Positions 34,413-42,481 of a stretch of 62,737 nt of DNA are shown one piece after another. This stretch comes from Oscillospiraceae bacterium (lineage in GTDB: Bacteria; Bacillota; Clostridia; Oscillospirales; Oscillospiraceae), in assembly GCA_910574635.1 (NCBI GenBank), contig CAJTCG010000019.1:1-62737 (forward strand), given 5' to 3'. A model generated the notes under the pieces. It saw nothing but the letters and a program-made list of their open reading frames with translations. It was not told the DNA's origin and did no database searches. The first letter of the stretch is position 1. Each line of letters opens with the position of its first letter. Both the position numbers and the translations under genes were made by a program.

Positions 34413-36065
34413 ATGATCGAGAAAGCATACAATGTCGGCATCTATTGCAGACTGAGTAATGACGATGAACGGGACGGGGAATCCGTCAGCATCGAAAATC
34501 AAAAGCTGCTGCTTCAGCGGTATGTGCGGGAGCGGGGCTGGAATGAAGTGGACACCTATGTGGATGACGGCTATTCTGGAACAAACTTCCAGCGCCCCGG
34601 CGTTCAGCGCCTGATCGCTGACGCAAAAGCCGGACGTATCAATGTCATTCTCGTCAAGGACCTGTCCCGGTTCGGCAGAAACTACATCGAGTTCGGCCAG
34701 TACACCGATTACCTGTTTCCGTCCATCGGATGCCGGTTTATCGCTCTGAACAACGGTATCGACACCATGAGTAATGACGGCAGTACCGATGTCATGTGTT
34801 TTTTGAACCTATTTAACGAGTTTTACAGCCGGGACACAAGTAAAAAGGTGAAAGCGGTCAAAAAAGCCTGTGCCGAGAACGGGAAGTACATGGGTACATA
34901 TCCGCCCATCGGCTACAAGCGTGACCCGCTGGACAAGCACCATTTCATCATTGACGAGGAAACCGCGCCGTTGGTCCGCCGTATTTTTGCTATGCGGGCC
35001 TCCGGCATGGCGTTCCGAAAGATCGCCACCACCTTGAACGCCGAGGGTGTCCAGCCGCCCGGTGAGCTGTACTATCAGCGCCAGGGCCGCACCGACCCCC
35101 GCCGTGTCAACCACCTGTGGAACGAAAGCACTGTTAAGGTGATGATCCGCAACGAAGCCTATATCGGCAACATGGTCCAGGGCAAATGCGGCACCCTCTC
35201 CTACAAATCCAAAAAGCTGGTAGCGAAACCCAAAGACCAGTGGATTCGCGTGGAGGGGACCCATGAGCCGATCATCTCCCGCGAGATATGGGATACGGTG
35301 GTCAGCATCGACCAGAAGAAGGTGCGGAAGTCTGAAACCTCGGACGGTATCAAGAGCATTTTCACTGGCTTGGTCTACTGCGCGGACTGTGGATTCAAAA
35401 TGCGAAACCAGGTAGAGCGGTTTACCTATAAAGATGGAAGTCCAGGACGGTACAGCTCCTTCATGTGCGGGAGTTATTCCCGCAGCGGGAAAAGAGCCTG
35501 CACCATCCATACCATCTATGAGAATGTGCTGACGCAGATCGTGCTGGAGGACATTCGGGAAAAGGCCCGATATGCCGCCCATGACCGGGAGCGGCTGCTG
35601 ACGCAGATCATCCGTATGAAGGATAAGGAGCAGCACAGCCGTGCGGCATCCTATGAGCAGGAGCTGAAAGTGACCGCCGCCCGTGTTGCGGAGCTGGAAA
35701 AGCTGATGCAGAATCTCTATGAGGATAAATGCGCTGGCGTTGTCCCGCCCACGGTGTTCCAGACGCTGATGAAGAAGTACGAGACGGAGCGGGCGCAGAA
35801 AGCCGCCGCCCTCCCGGAGTTGGAGCAGAAGGTCAGGACGCAGTTGGAGAACCGCCATGACGCCGACCAGTGGGCCGAGATCATCCGGCGCTATACGGAG
35901 ATCACCGAGCTGGACGAGACCATCCTGTTTGAGTTGGTGGACCGTATCGAGGTTGGCGAGGCCCAAAAGTGCGGCAATACCCGCGTCCAAGACGTAAAGG
36001 TGTTTTATCGTTACGTTGGCTGTGTGGATGATGTGTTGTCCCAGGAAAGGCGGGCGGCGGTATGA
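34413..36065 (+). CDS. Large serine recombinase 1 (TnpX/TndX-like)
   Basis: This 550-residue protein has a resolvase catalytic domain with the nucleophile Ser15 in GIYCRLSNDDE and the arginine motif KDLSRFGRNYIEFGQY. A recombinase domain (about 165-290) precedes a zinc ribbon with CADCGFKM and CGSYSRSGKRAC (about 325-375), a coiled coil (about 390-470) and a C-terminal DUF4368-like end. It should excise and integrate element 1. The start follows GGGAGG. Its stop overlaps the second recombinase start by four bases. Confidence 0.95.
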   Translation: MIEKAYNVGIYCRLSNDDERDGESVSIENQKLLLQRYVRERGWNEVDTYVDDGYSGTNFQRPGVQRLIADAKAGRINVILVKDLSRFGRNYIEFGQYTDYLFPSIGCRFIALNNGIDTMSNDGSTDVMCFLNLFNEFYSRDTSKKVKAVKKACAENGKYMGTYPPIGYKRDPLDKHHFIIDEETAPLVRRIFAMRASGMAFRKIATTLNAEGVQPPGELYYQRQGRTDPRRVNHLWNESTVKVMIRNEAYIGNMVQGKCGTLSYKSKKLVAKPKDQWIRVEGTHEPIISREIWDTVVSIDQKKVRKSETSDGIKSIFTGLVYCADCGFKMRNQVERFTYKDGSPGRYSSFMCGSYSRSGKRACTIHTIYENVLTQIVLEDIREKARYAAHDRERLLTQIIRMKDKEQHSRAASYEQELKVTAARVAELEKLMQNLYEDKCAGVVPPTVFQTLMKKYETERAQKAAALPELEQKVRTQLENRHDADQWAEIIRRYTEITELDETILFELVDRIEVGEAQKCGNTRVQDVKVFYRYVGCVDDVLSQERRAAV

Positions 36066-37702
36066 ACAAGCTGTATAAGGTGGGTATCTACTGCCGTTTG
36101 AGCGTGGACGATGCCTCCAACTCCGCCAAGGCCAGAAATTACATCCCCGCTGATGAATCCGTCAGCATCGAAAATCAGCGGGAGCTTCTGTCCAAGTTCG
36201 CCATGCTCAATGGCTGGGTGGAGACCAAGACCTATTGTGACGATGGGTACAGCGGGGGCAATTTTCAGCGGCCCGGATTCCTGGAAATGCTGGAGGACGC
36301 CCGAAGCGGCGTTATCAACCTCATCCTCGTCAAAGACCTCTCCCGCCTGGGACGGGACTTCGTGGAGGTAGGCCGGTACACAGCCGTTGTGTTTCCCAGC
36401 CTGGGATGCCGGTTTGTTTCTGTTCTGGACTGTTTGGACAGCGAGGGCGATAACACGGATATGCTCCACTTCCGCAGTCTGATGAACGATTACCATTTGC
36501 GGGACCTGAGCAGTAAAATCAAATCAGTGCTGCACAGCAAAAAGGCCAGCGGTCAATTCATTTCCGCATACGCTCCCTACGGCTACCGCAAGAGCGACGG
36601 GGACAAGCACAAGCTGGTCATTGATGAGTATGCTGCCGGTATCGTGCGCCGGATATATGATATGCGGCTGGCGGGTACGGCCTACGGCCAGATCGCCGCC
36701 GCCCTCAACCGGGATGGCATTACCTCGCCGCGTGTCTACTGGAGCCAGATCAACGGCAAGGACGGCTGCAAAGCCGCCCAGCTCTGGACCTATGCAACAG
36801 TAAAAACAATTCTCCACAATGAGGTCTATAAAGGGACGCTGGTAATGAATCACACCGGCACCCGTTCCTATAAGGATCATGCACAGATCAGCAAGCCGGA
36901 AACTGAGTGGATTCGCCATGAGGCGCTGCATGAGGCCATTGTTACCGCAGAGGAGTGGGAGGCCGTTCAGAAGATCAACGAGGCGGCAAGCCTTCATTCT
37001 GTTGGCAGGCAGGAGCCTACTGCGAAATTGTTTACTGGCAAGCTGGTATGCGCCGATTGCAAAACTCCTTTATGTGCCAATGCGGAAACACAGCATCGCA
37101 AGAACGGCACGAAAAAACGCTATGTTTCCTATTTCTGTGGGACATACGGCAAGTCGGGCCGGAGCGTATGTTCATGGCACAGGATTTATGAGCAGACGCT
37201 GACGCAAATCGTGATTGCGGAAATCAGGACCCAGGCCCAGGCGGTGATACTGGATGAGGCCGCTGTGGTGGACAAGCTCAAACGCAAGATCGCGGATTAT
37301 GACGAGCAGCGTCTGGCCGATGCCAAGCAGGAGATCAGCAAGCTGCGCCGCAGGGTGCAGGAGTTGGAGACCATGACCGCGAAACTTTATGAGGACAAGT
37401 ACAGCGGCGCGGTCAGCGAAAGCACATTCATGGTGCTGACGCAAAAAAACGAACAGGAGCGGCTTGCCAAGGCGGAACGCCTGGATGCGCTTCTGTCCAA
37501 GGTAGATAAGGCACAGCAGAAAACCGCCGCCATTCAAAACTGGACGGCGATCATCCGAAAGTATTTGAACTTGCAGGACCTTGATCGGACCACCATTGAT
37601 GAACTGATAGACCATATTGAGGTCGGTGAGCGCACCGTTGTAGACGGGCAACGCAGGCAGGACATCAAAGTGTTTTACCGCTTTGTCGGTCTGGTCGAGT
37701 AA
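36062..37702 (+). CDS. Large serine recombinase 2
   Basis: This 546-residue relative of the preceding protein has Ser14 in GIYCRLSVDDA, KDLSRLGRDFVEVGRY, a zinc ribbon (CADCKTPLC...CGTYGKSGRSVC), a coiled coil and the same C-terminal type. All catalytic residues are present, so it is not a decayed copy. Overlap with recombinase 1 (ATGA) implies equal expression. Two co-expressed large serine recombinases recall Ccr pairs; either one or both may act on the element ends. It ends about 90 bases from the element 1 boundary. Confidence 0.95.
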   Translation: MNKLYKVGIYCRLSVDDASNSAKARNYIPADESVSIENQRELLSKFAMLNGWVETKTYCDDGYSGGNFQRPGFLEMLEDARSGVINLILVKDLSRLGRDFVEVGRYTAVVFPSLGCRFVSVLDCLDSEGDNTDMLHFRSLMNDYHLRDLSSKIKSVLHSKKASGQFISAYAPYGYRKSDGDKHKLVIDEYAAGIVRRIYDMRLAGTAYGQIAAALNRDGITSPRVYWSQINGKDGCKAAQLWTYATVKTILHNEVYKGTLVMNHTGTRSYKDHAQISKPETEWIRHEALHEAIVTAEEWEAVQKINEAASLHSVGRQEPTAKLFTGKLVCADCKTPLCANAETQHRKNGTKKRYVSYFCGTYGKSGRSVCSWHRIYEQTLTQIVIAEIRTQAQAVILDEAAVVDKLKRKIADYDEQRLADAKQEISKLRRRVQELETMTAKLYEDKYSGAVSESTFMVLTQKNEQERLAKAERLDALLSKVDKAQQKTAAIQNWTAIIRKYLNLQDLDRTTIDELIDHIEVGERTVVDGQRRQDIKVFYRFVGLVE

Positions 37703-38204
37703 AAGCAGTATGTAGTAGAACCTGGAGTTTATCCATTTGAAAATTCATAAAGCTACCTTTCGTTGTTCCCCCTCCCAAACAGCGTTTGTTCTTCATGATA
37801 TTTTTGAACGGGGTAAACTCGTTCTCGCCCTCGTCGCTGTCCACTCCATCGGAAACGGCCACCAGCCGCACATCATGGGCCGGGAAAAATTCTTCCGTCA
37901 GGCGGCCCACCTCAATGTAGTTCCGGCCCAGCCGGGAAAGGTCCTTGACGAACACCGCCGAAATATATCCGTTCTCTATGGCCTGGATCATTTTCTGGAA
38001 GCCGGGCCGGTTCATAGTCGTGCCCGTGATCCCATCGTCCACAAAAAACAAGGTGTCCGTATAACCTTTTTCTTTTGCGGCCTTTTGGAGAATTTTTTTC
38101 TGATTCTGGATGCTGTTGGATTCGGTGTCCATGTTATCGTCACGGCTCAGGCGGCAGTACAGGGCGGCCGTTCCAAACTCGTTTTTCTTGCTTGACAGCT
38201 TCAT
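37665..38204 (-). pseudogene. Element 2 serine recombinase, cut by element 1
   Basis: The start (MKLSSKKNEFGTAALYCRLS) follows AAAGGAGG, and the catalytic domain is intact: Ser20, DDGITGTTMNRPGF and KDLSRLGRNYIEVGRLTEEF. After DSDEGENEFTPFKNIM the family sequence stops and 43 unrelated residues read through the end of element 1 to 37665. The recombinase, zinc-ribbon and C-terminal domains are lost, so the protein cannot bind attachment sites. Insertion of element 1 would explain this. Confidence 0.9.
37703..37797. other. Right end of element 1 (attachment region)
   Basis: About 90 bases separate the last recombinase stop from the point near 37793 where homology of the interrupted recombinase stops. 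The junction reads ATGAAG on the minus strand, so a GA dinucleotide is at the breakpoint; TnpX/TndX recombinases use GA as crossover. The matching left end is outside the window. Confidence 0.6.
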
Positions 38205-38297
38205 AATTTCCTCCTTTCCAGCCGCCAAACAAGAGGTTTTATCCTATCTATATTATACCTCATTTGGCCGCCCATGTTAAGGATGTCACGGAAATTG

Positions 38298-38441
38298 TCA
38301 GGCCGGGTCCAGCTCGGCCAGCATCAGCTTCAAGAGAATATCCCCCATTGTCTCGCCCTCCTCTTTGTAGACAGGCGTGACAACAAACTTTATTTTATCT
38401 ATCTGATAGGTGTACTCCTCTTTTGTGGCGGTATCGGCCAT
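38298..38441 (-). CDS. tnpW: TnpW, element 2 copy
   Basis: This 47-residue protein (YTYQIDKIKFVVTPVYKEEGETMGDILLKLMLAEL) has the TnpW core: an I.YKV.PV-like strand, then T..D.L..LM..E. It follows GGAGAGGAGGGCGCT and precedes the cut recombinase, as in element 1. A palindrome (38550-38568) lies upstream. Confidence 0.8.
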   Translation of the reverse strand: MADTATKEEYTYQIDKIKFVVTPVYKEEGETMGDILLKLMLAELDPA

Positions 38442-38549
38442 AGCGCCCTCCTCTCCAGAATGATGTTGATTGCCTCTCGTTTCCGCTGTCTTGTGGGGAA
38501 ACGCAGAAAGGCAGCACTCGGAAGTGCTGCCTTTCAACCTTGCTCCACG

Positions 38550-38568
38550 TCTGGACACGGTGTCCAGA
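38550..38568. promoter_or_regulatory. Dispersed palindrome, site 1 (upstream of tnpW)
   Basis: TCTGGACAC-G-GTGTCCAGA, perfect arms. It lies 108 bases before the tnpW start in element 2, between tnpW and the conserved non-coding region. Confidence 0.75.
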
Positions 38569-38680
38569 GGCCAGCAGGTTTTCCATTTCGATCCACGAAC
38601 GGGGCCGCCGCGCCGGGGGAAGTTTGGGCTGCCGCAAGACAGACAGGCCCCAGGCGGGCGGCCCCATTGGTTTTGTTGTA

Positions 38681-39103
38681 CGCTGTATTTGCCACGCATC
38701 CCCAGCGCCGGGAGTATTCCAGGCCGCCGGCGGCTCGGCTGTCATAGCTCCACAGCACCGCCGCCTCGCCGTCACAAGCTCCATATCGCTCGTTTCTGCC
38801 TTGCGGCAAAAACTCGTTCATTTCGCTGTTCCGGCTCTTCCCAACGGATCAATGATCCGTTGGGAACCCTTTTGTGGCTGGCGCGTACCGCAGGGCTCCC
38901 CCGCAAGTCCGTGGGAGGGCGTGAGCAAGTTTCATTATCCCCCGCGCTGTCGTCGCGCCCGGCCTGCCAGAGCCGGGTCAAAGGTTCGCGTTGATCGCTC
39001 GGTCCGCTCCTTGTTCACCTCCTTGGAGCACCCATCCTGGCGGCGCGCCTTTTGTCGCTATTCACACGGGTTTTGTGCCTGGAATACTGTGTATTCAGTT
39101 GTC
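38681..39103 (-). ncRNA. Conserved non-coding region between sigma and tnpW, copy 2
   Basis: This is the minus-strand counterpart of 33628-33936. Conserved blocks occur in the same order, with an extra insertion of about 110 bases that includes the palindrome at 38838-38866. Short frames can be read through it, but they shift relative to copy 1 (the GCVANT peptide is reached in a different frame), which argues against protein coding. Confidence 0.6.
38838..38866. repeat. 29-bp perfect palindrome inside the non-coding region
   Basis: Arms TTCCCAACGGATCA and TGATCCGTTGGGAA flank one base. It is present only in the element 2 copy of the conserved region. Confidence 0.8.
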
Positions 39104-39163
39104 GGCGGGAGGGCTTGTCCCTCCTCACCTATCAGGCGGTTTTTGGGCGTTTTCGGATGTACC

Positions 39164-39583
39164 TTAGAAAGAAAAATCCAAATATTTTTTCAAACCCCGC
39201 AGGCCCTTGTTGATCGTTTCCCGGACGTTGCGCTCCTCCACGTTCTCCGCCCTGGCAATCTGGCCCACGCTCCGCCCCAGGATGAAACGGGCATAGACGC
39301 GCCGGGCCTGGACGGGCGGGAGACGATCAAGGGCGGCATAGAGGGCGGCGCGGTCCTCGGCCTGCTCCATGATCTCCTCCGGGGTCAACGGGGGATAGGT
39401 CACGTCGGCCTCAAAACCGGGAGTTCCGTCCAGGGAGCACTCGTCATGCTCCCGCTTGCGGCGCTTATAGCTGTCGCACAGGCGGCCACCGATGGAGAGG
39501 GTCACGGCGATCTCGTCCGACACCTCCATAGTGATACGCTCCGTCAGGTGGGGGTAGTAGCTGTTCAATTTAATGGTCGCCAT
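39164..39583 (-). CDS. Sigma-70 region 4-like regulator, element 2
   Basis: This 139-residue protein has a C-terminal region 4-type helix-turn-helix (LPPVQARRVYARFILGRSVGQIARAENVEERNVRETINKGL). The N-terminal part is shorter than in element 1 and contains YKRRKREHDECSLDG, a segment shared by many ICE sigma-like proteins. It has an ATG start with a weak GGAGGTTACTT site. Palindrome site 2 is 85 bases upstream. Confidence 0.8.
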   Translation of the reverse strand: MATIKLNSYYPHLTERITMEVSDEIAVTLSIGGRLCDSYKRRKREHDECSLDGTPGFEADVTYPPLTPEEIMEQAEDRAALYAALDRLPPVQARRVYARFILGRSVGQIARAENVEERNVRETINKGLRGLKKYLDFSF

Positions 39584-39668
39584 AAGTAACCTCCATTTCG
39601 ATACGGGGCGGAAAGGGACAGATCGAAATGGAGGGTCAGGCGGAGAACGGCATCCGGGGCTCCGAACA

Positions 39669-39687
39669 TCTGGACACCGTGTCCAGA
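39669..39687. promoter_or_regulatory. Dispersed palindrome, site 2 (upstream of sigma gene)
   Basis: TCTGGACAC-C-GTGTCCAGA, perfect arms, 85 bases before the sigma-like gene. Confidence 0.75.
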
Positions 39688-39705
39688 AACGACAGGAAAC
39701 GACAA

Positions 39706-39734
39706 CGCCCGCACAGCCTTGTACTGTGCGGGCG
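39706..39734. terminator. GC-rich hairpin
   Basis: CGCCCGCACAG and CTGTGCGGGCG form an 11-bp perfect stem with a 7-base loop. No T-run follows. It may insulate the sigma gene from the cargo. Confidence 0.5.
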
Positions 39735-39893
39735 CATGAAGTGACATAGTTCTTTATATACTTACATATTTCGTGTATATAGCCGGAGTAGCCCGGCGGA
39801 GGGTCTATGCTTTTTTTAGCAAATTATGTATAGCAGAAACGAGAAAAGACACGGCGCTACCTCCTAAACGGTCACCGTATCTTTCAAATGGAA

Positions 39894-39935
39894 AGAGCCG
39901 ATAACCGCATTTTTAATTTGCGTGTTATCGGCTCT
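39894..39935 (-). terminator. Terminator of the MATE-KTR operon
   Basis: AGAGCCGATAAC and GTTATCGGCTCT form a 12-bp perfect stem. On the minus strand it is followed by TTTCC and lies 29 bases after the KTR gene. The rest of the 39735-39963 gap is AT-rich and shows no gene. Confidence 0.7.
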
Positions 39936-39963
39936 GCGTCTATGCGTCTGGCTCTTTTGATAT

Positions 39964-40146
39964 TTATTTGGATATTAAGCTACTCAAGCAAACAACAGAT
40001 AGGTTTCCTTTTTTTACATCTACTAAAGTCTCCTGCTTGCATTTCGGACAATACAGCGGGAAATTGACAAGCTCTGTGTCTGGACGCACTTTAAGTCGGG
40101 TTTTATTTCCACATACGGGGCATAGAAGCCATATCATCTGACCCAT
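39964..40146 (-). CDS. Cysteine-rich KTR family protein
   Basis: This 60-residue protein has the family core LLCPVCGNKTRLKVR and LYCPKCKQETLVDVKK, a two-CxxC zinc ribbon. The start overlaps the MATE stop by one base and has an AAGGAGG site. Small KTR proteins often follow drug-resistance genes on ICEs. The function is unknown. Confidence 0.85.
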   Translation of the reverse strand: MGQMIWLLCPVCGNKTRLKVRPDTELVNFPLYCPKCKQETLVDVKKGNLSVVCLSSLISK

Positions 40147-41525
40147 CAAAGGCTTTCCTCCTTGCAATTTTTTTGAATTAGCTTTTTTTGCTCCCACTTT
40201 CTACTTTTGAAATAGAGCAAGCCCACAATAGCAGGCAGGACTGGCGAGAGTGCCTGTCCATAAAAAATGCCGGGAAATCCCATACAAAGGGTAAAAGCTA
40301 AAAACCAGCTCACTGGCAGACGAATGATAACTGCATCCAATAAAGCGTTAATCATGGCAACATTTGCCGCACCTACCCCGATGGCAAAGGAATCCAGCGT
40401 ATACATGGCCGCATAAATCAAACTATTGATACCGCAACAAATACGCAGGTAATACACACCATCGTTTACTACTTCCGGGCTGGTACTACCGAACAGTAAA
40501 ATCAATGGTTCCGCAAAAAGTTGTACGCCAATTACAACAACAAACGTAACAGCAATATTCATCACTAAACTGATTTTTACCACCTTTCGGGCTCGTTCGA
40601 TTTGTCCTGCACCCATGCACTGACCGGCCATCGCCGTTACTGCCTGTCCAATAGCCCAGCAGGGCATACCAGCAAATGTATTGATCTGCAAGCCTACGCC
40701 AGATGCGGCGGAAACAGGAGTACCAAATTGATTGAGCATACCTGTTACCAGCAGATAGGCCATGTTGACTACTACCATCTGAATTGCTGTGGGTAGGCCG
40801 ACTTTTATAATGGCGGTCAGCTTATCCCATTGAAGTGTAAATTTTCCGTGTTCCGCCGCAGAGAAAAACACCTTGCGTCTTTTTAGATAGAACAAAGAAA
40901 TCACAAAGGAAATTCCCTGTGCCGTGATTGTCGCGTAAGCGGCTCCTGCTGTCCCCATTTCAAAGGGGCCTACCAATATAATATCTAAAATGACATTGAT
41001 GATGGTGGCAATCCCAACAAAGCAGAGGGGAGATTTTGAATCCCCCAGTCCCTTGAGTACGGAGCAAACAGCATTATATCCAAACACAAAGACCGTCCCA
41101 CAACAAATAATTTTCATATAGTCACAGGCATCTTGATACGCATCCGCCGGAACATTTAGTGCCTGAAACAGAGGACGGTAAACTGCCAAGCTCACAACAG
41201 TCACAAAGAAAGAAGATACCAGCGAAAGTAACGCCAACATTTGAAAAGACTCTGCTTGCCCCTTTGCATCGTCTGCCCCTTTGTATTGAGCAATCAATAC
41301 AGCTCCACCCATTGTCATACCAATACAAATTGAGTTAATGATATAACACAATTTAGAAGCGTTGTTAATCGCCGCAAGGCCCACATCTCCTACAATCTGG
41401 CCGATCACAAGCATATCTACCACATTGTAGAAAGATTGCAGTATATTCGCCAGAAGTAACGGGAGCGCGAAAACGGCCAGCTTTCTTGGCACACTCCCGG
41501 TCAATAAGTTATGTTTTTCTATCAT
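40146..41525 (-). CDS. MATE-family multidrug efflux transporter
   Basis: This 459-residue, 12-helix membrane protein begins MIEKHNLLTGSVPRKLAVFALPLLLANILQ. It has the MATE signature VDMLVIGQIVGDVGLAAINNA and a second half related to the first (ASGVGLQINTF). The start at 41525 fits the GGAGG at 41537-41533; upstream in-frame starts lie in the leader hairpin. A long leader with two short peptides and two hairpins suggests induction by a translation inhibitor. The substrate is not known. Confidence 0.9.
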   Translation of the reverse strand: MIEKHNLLTGSVPRKLAVFALPLLLANILQSFYNVVDMLVIGQIVGDVGLAAINNASKLCYIINSICIGMTMGGAVLIAQYKGADDAKGQAESFQMLALLSLVSSFFVTVVSLAVYRPLFQALNVPADAYQDACDYMKIICCGTVFVFGYNAVCSVLKGLGDSKSPLCFVGIATIINVILDIILVGPFEMGTAGAAYATITAQGISFVISLFYLKRRKVFFSAAEHGKFTLQWDKLTAIIKVGLPTAIQMVVVNMAYLLVTGMLNQFGTPVSAASGVGLQINTFAGMPCWAIGQAVTAMAGQCMGAGQIERARKVVKISLVMNIAVTFVVVIGVQLFAEPLILLFGSTSPEVVNDGVYYLRICCGINSLIYAAMYTLDSFAIGVGAANVAMINALLDAVIIRLPVSWFLAFTLCMGFPGIFYGQALSPVLPAIVGLLYFKSRKWEQKKLIQKNCKEESL

Positions 41526-41544
41526 ATCCATTCCTCCAAAAAGA

Positions 41545-41628
41545 AAAGGGCACACCATACCGTGTACCCTTTGCACATTCATAAATAAGCATAACAAAAG
41601 GCCACAAACAAAACATTGTCTGTGGCCT
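41545..41628 (-). terminator. Tandem attenuator hairpins in the MATE leader
   Basis: On the minus strand AGGCCACA..TGTGGCCT (41628-41599) is followed by TTTTG. AAAGGG..CCCTTT with inner ACAC/GTGT pairs (41572-41545) is followed by TCTTTTT. Either could stop transcription before the transporter. Confidence 0.6.
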
Positions 41629-41684
41629 AAACAGTCGATTGTCTATCGCTAATTGGATAAAAGGGCACAAAAACCAAAGGCAGT

Positions 41685-41711
41685 CTATATCCGCCTTGGC
41701 CCTTTCACCAT
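41685..41711 (-). CDS. Leader peptide 2 (MVKGPRRI)
   Basis: This eight-codon frame (ATG GTG AAA GGG CCA AGG CGG ATA TAG) begins one base after the stop of leader peptide 1 and ends just before a segment that can pair with downstream leader sequence. Ribosome stalling here could shift the hairpins. Confidence 0.45.
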   Translation of the reverse strand: MVKGPRRI

Positions 41712-41712
41712 A

Positions 41713-41802
41713 TCAATCAACTCTCCGAAAAGGCTCCGCACAATGTTTCGTGGTATAAACTTGTGTGGAGCCGAATCCAATACAGAACTTCCCGAACAAC
41801 AT
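41713..41802 (-). CDS. Leader peptide 1 (29 residues)
   Basis: The ATG follows AGAGAGGTGAACACA, close behind the consensus promoter. The peptide starts MLFGKFCIGFGSTQ and ends FRRVD. It is coupled to the second leader peptide. The arrangement resembles leaders of ribosome-targeting resistance genes, an inference from layout only. Confidence 0.5.
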   Translation of the reverse strand: MLFGKFCIGFGSTQVYTTKHCAEPFRRVD

Positions 41803-41833
41803 TGTGTTCACCTCTCTTGTTAATTTGTATTAA

Positions 41834-41862
41834 ATTATACACAGTTTGCACTTTCTTGTCAA
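41834..41862 (-). promoter_or_regulatory. Consensus promoter of the MATE operon
   Basis: On the minus strand TTGACA (41862-41857) and TATAAT (41839-41834) are separated by exactly 17 bases, a perfect sigma-A promoter. Such strength fits control by downstream attenuation. Confidence 0.8.
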
Positions 41863-41991
41863 GTCAAATCCATAGGCTCTTATTTTTTTAGAGACTTTGA
41901 TTTGCGAAAAAAGATACTACTAAAATATAAAATTGTATTTCGTTCTCATACCCGCCCCTGAAATGTAAAATAATATAGGGGTGATGTGAAA

Positions 41992-42348
41992 ATGTACCAA
42001 TATGAAAAGCGCCTGGACTGTCGCGCCTTGGGCAAAGAAATCAAGCGCAGACGCAAGGCCAAAGGCTGGACGCAGGAGCATCTGGCCCAGCTTGTAGACC
42101 TCACCCCTCGCTCCATCATGTATATTGAGAACAAGGGCCAGCACACCAGCCTCAACGCCTTTTACAAACTCGTCACCCTTTTGGATATTTCCGTAGATGA
42201 ATTTTTCTACCCGGACAAACACAACGGAGAGGACGAGCGCCGGAAACACATTGACCGGATGCTGAATGGCATGGACGAAAAAGAGCTAACCATCATGGAG
42301 AGCGCCGCAGAGGGCATCTGCAAAGCCCGTGAAACGGAGGAAGCGTAA
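41992..42348 (+). CDS. Xre-family regulator of element 2
   Basis: This 118-residue protein has an N-terminal helix-turn-helix (LGKEIKRRRKAKGWTQEHLAQLVDLTPRSIMYIENKGQ) and a C-terminal helix region. The ATG at 41992 follows AGGGGTGA; a GTG six bases earlier is too close to that site. It is divergent from the MATE operon and convergent with the relaxase. It is a candidate, beside the ParB-like protein, for binding the dispersed palindromes. Confidence 0.75.
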   Translation: MYQYEKRLDCRALGKEIKRRRKAKGWTQEHLAQLVDLTPRSIMYIENKGQHTSLNAFYKLVTLLDISVDEFFYPDKHNGEDERRKHIDRMLNGMDEKELTIMESAAEGICKARETEEA

Positions 42349-42371
42349 GGAAAACGCCGCCTCCGTTTTTT
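42332..42371 (+). terminator. Terminator of the Xre gene
   Basis: AAACGGAGG (overlapping the end of the gene) pairs with CCTCCGTTT and is followed by TTT. Confidence 0.7.
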
Positions 42372-42406
42372 GCGCTTATTCCAGGGTTGCGCTAAACGGC
42401 AAGCAG

Positions 42407-42473
42407 GGCGAGTGTCAATACACTCGCCATTTTCGCCTTGCGAAAATGCTTGTTGGGGTGCCCCCAAACCCGC
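42407..42473 (-). other. Candidate origin of transfer (oriT), element 2
   Basis: The minus strand reads GGGTTTGGGGGC-ACCCC-AACAAGCA at 42473-42446, matching the element 1 motif. It contains the hairpin TTGGGG/CCCCAA. Two more hairpins follow: ATTTTCGC/GCGAAAAT (42429-42447) and GGCGAGTGT/ACACTCGCC (42407-42428). Palindrome site 3 starts nine bases away. The position directly after the relaxase is the same as in element 1. Confidence 0.55.
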
Positions 42474-42481
42474 TGGAAGCC

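Larger units (their letters stand above)
1..37793 (+). mobile_element. Element 1: Tn1549-like ICE carrying a VanG-type cluster (left part outside window)
   Basis: This is a plus-strand conjugative module (virB4, NlpC/P60, DUF4315, DUF4366, topB, methylase-helicase, mobC, relaxase) followed by van cargo and a sigma/tnpW/serine-recombinase module. The right end is set by the point where the serine recombinase of element 2 stops matching its family, near 37793. The left end, with the prgI, trbL and virD4 genes expected from the element 2 order, lies outside the window. GC content is lower than in element 2, and I found no copy of the element 2 palindrome here. Confidence 0.8.

Noticed and set aside
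38540..39589. Plus-strand open frame of about 350 codons
   Set aside because: It runs through a palindrome, the conserved non-coding region and the antisense of the sigma gene. It has no family features.
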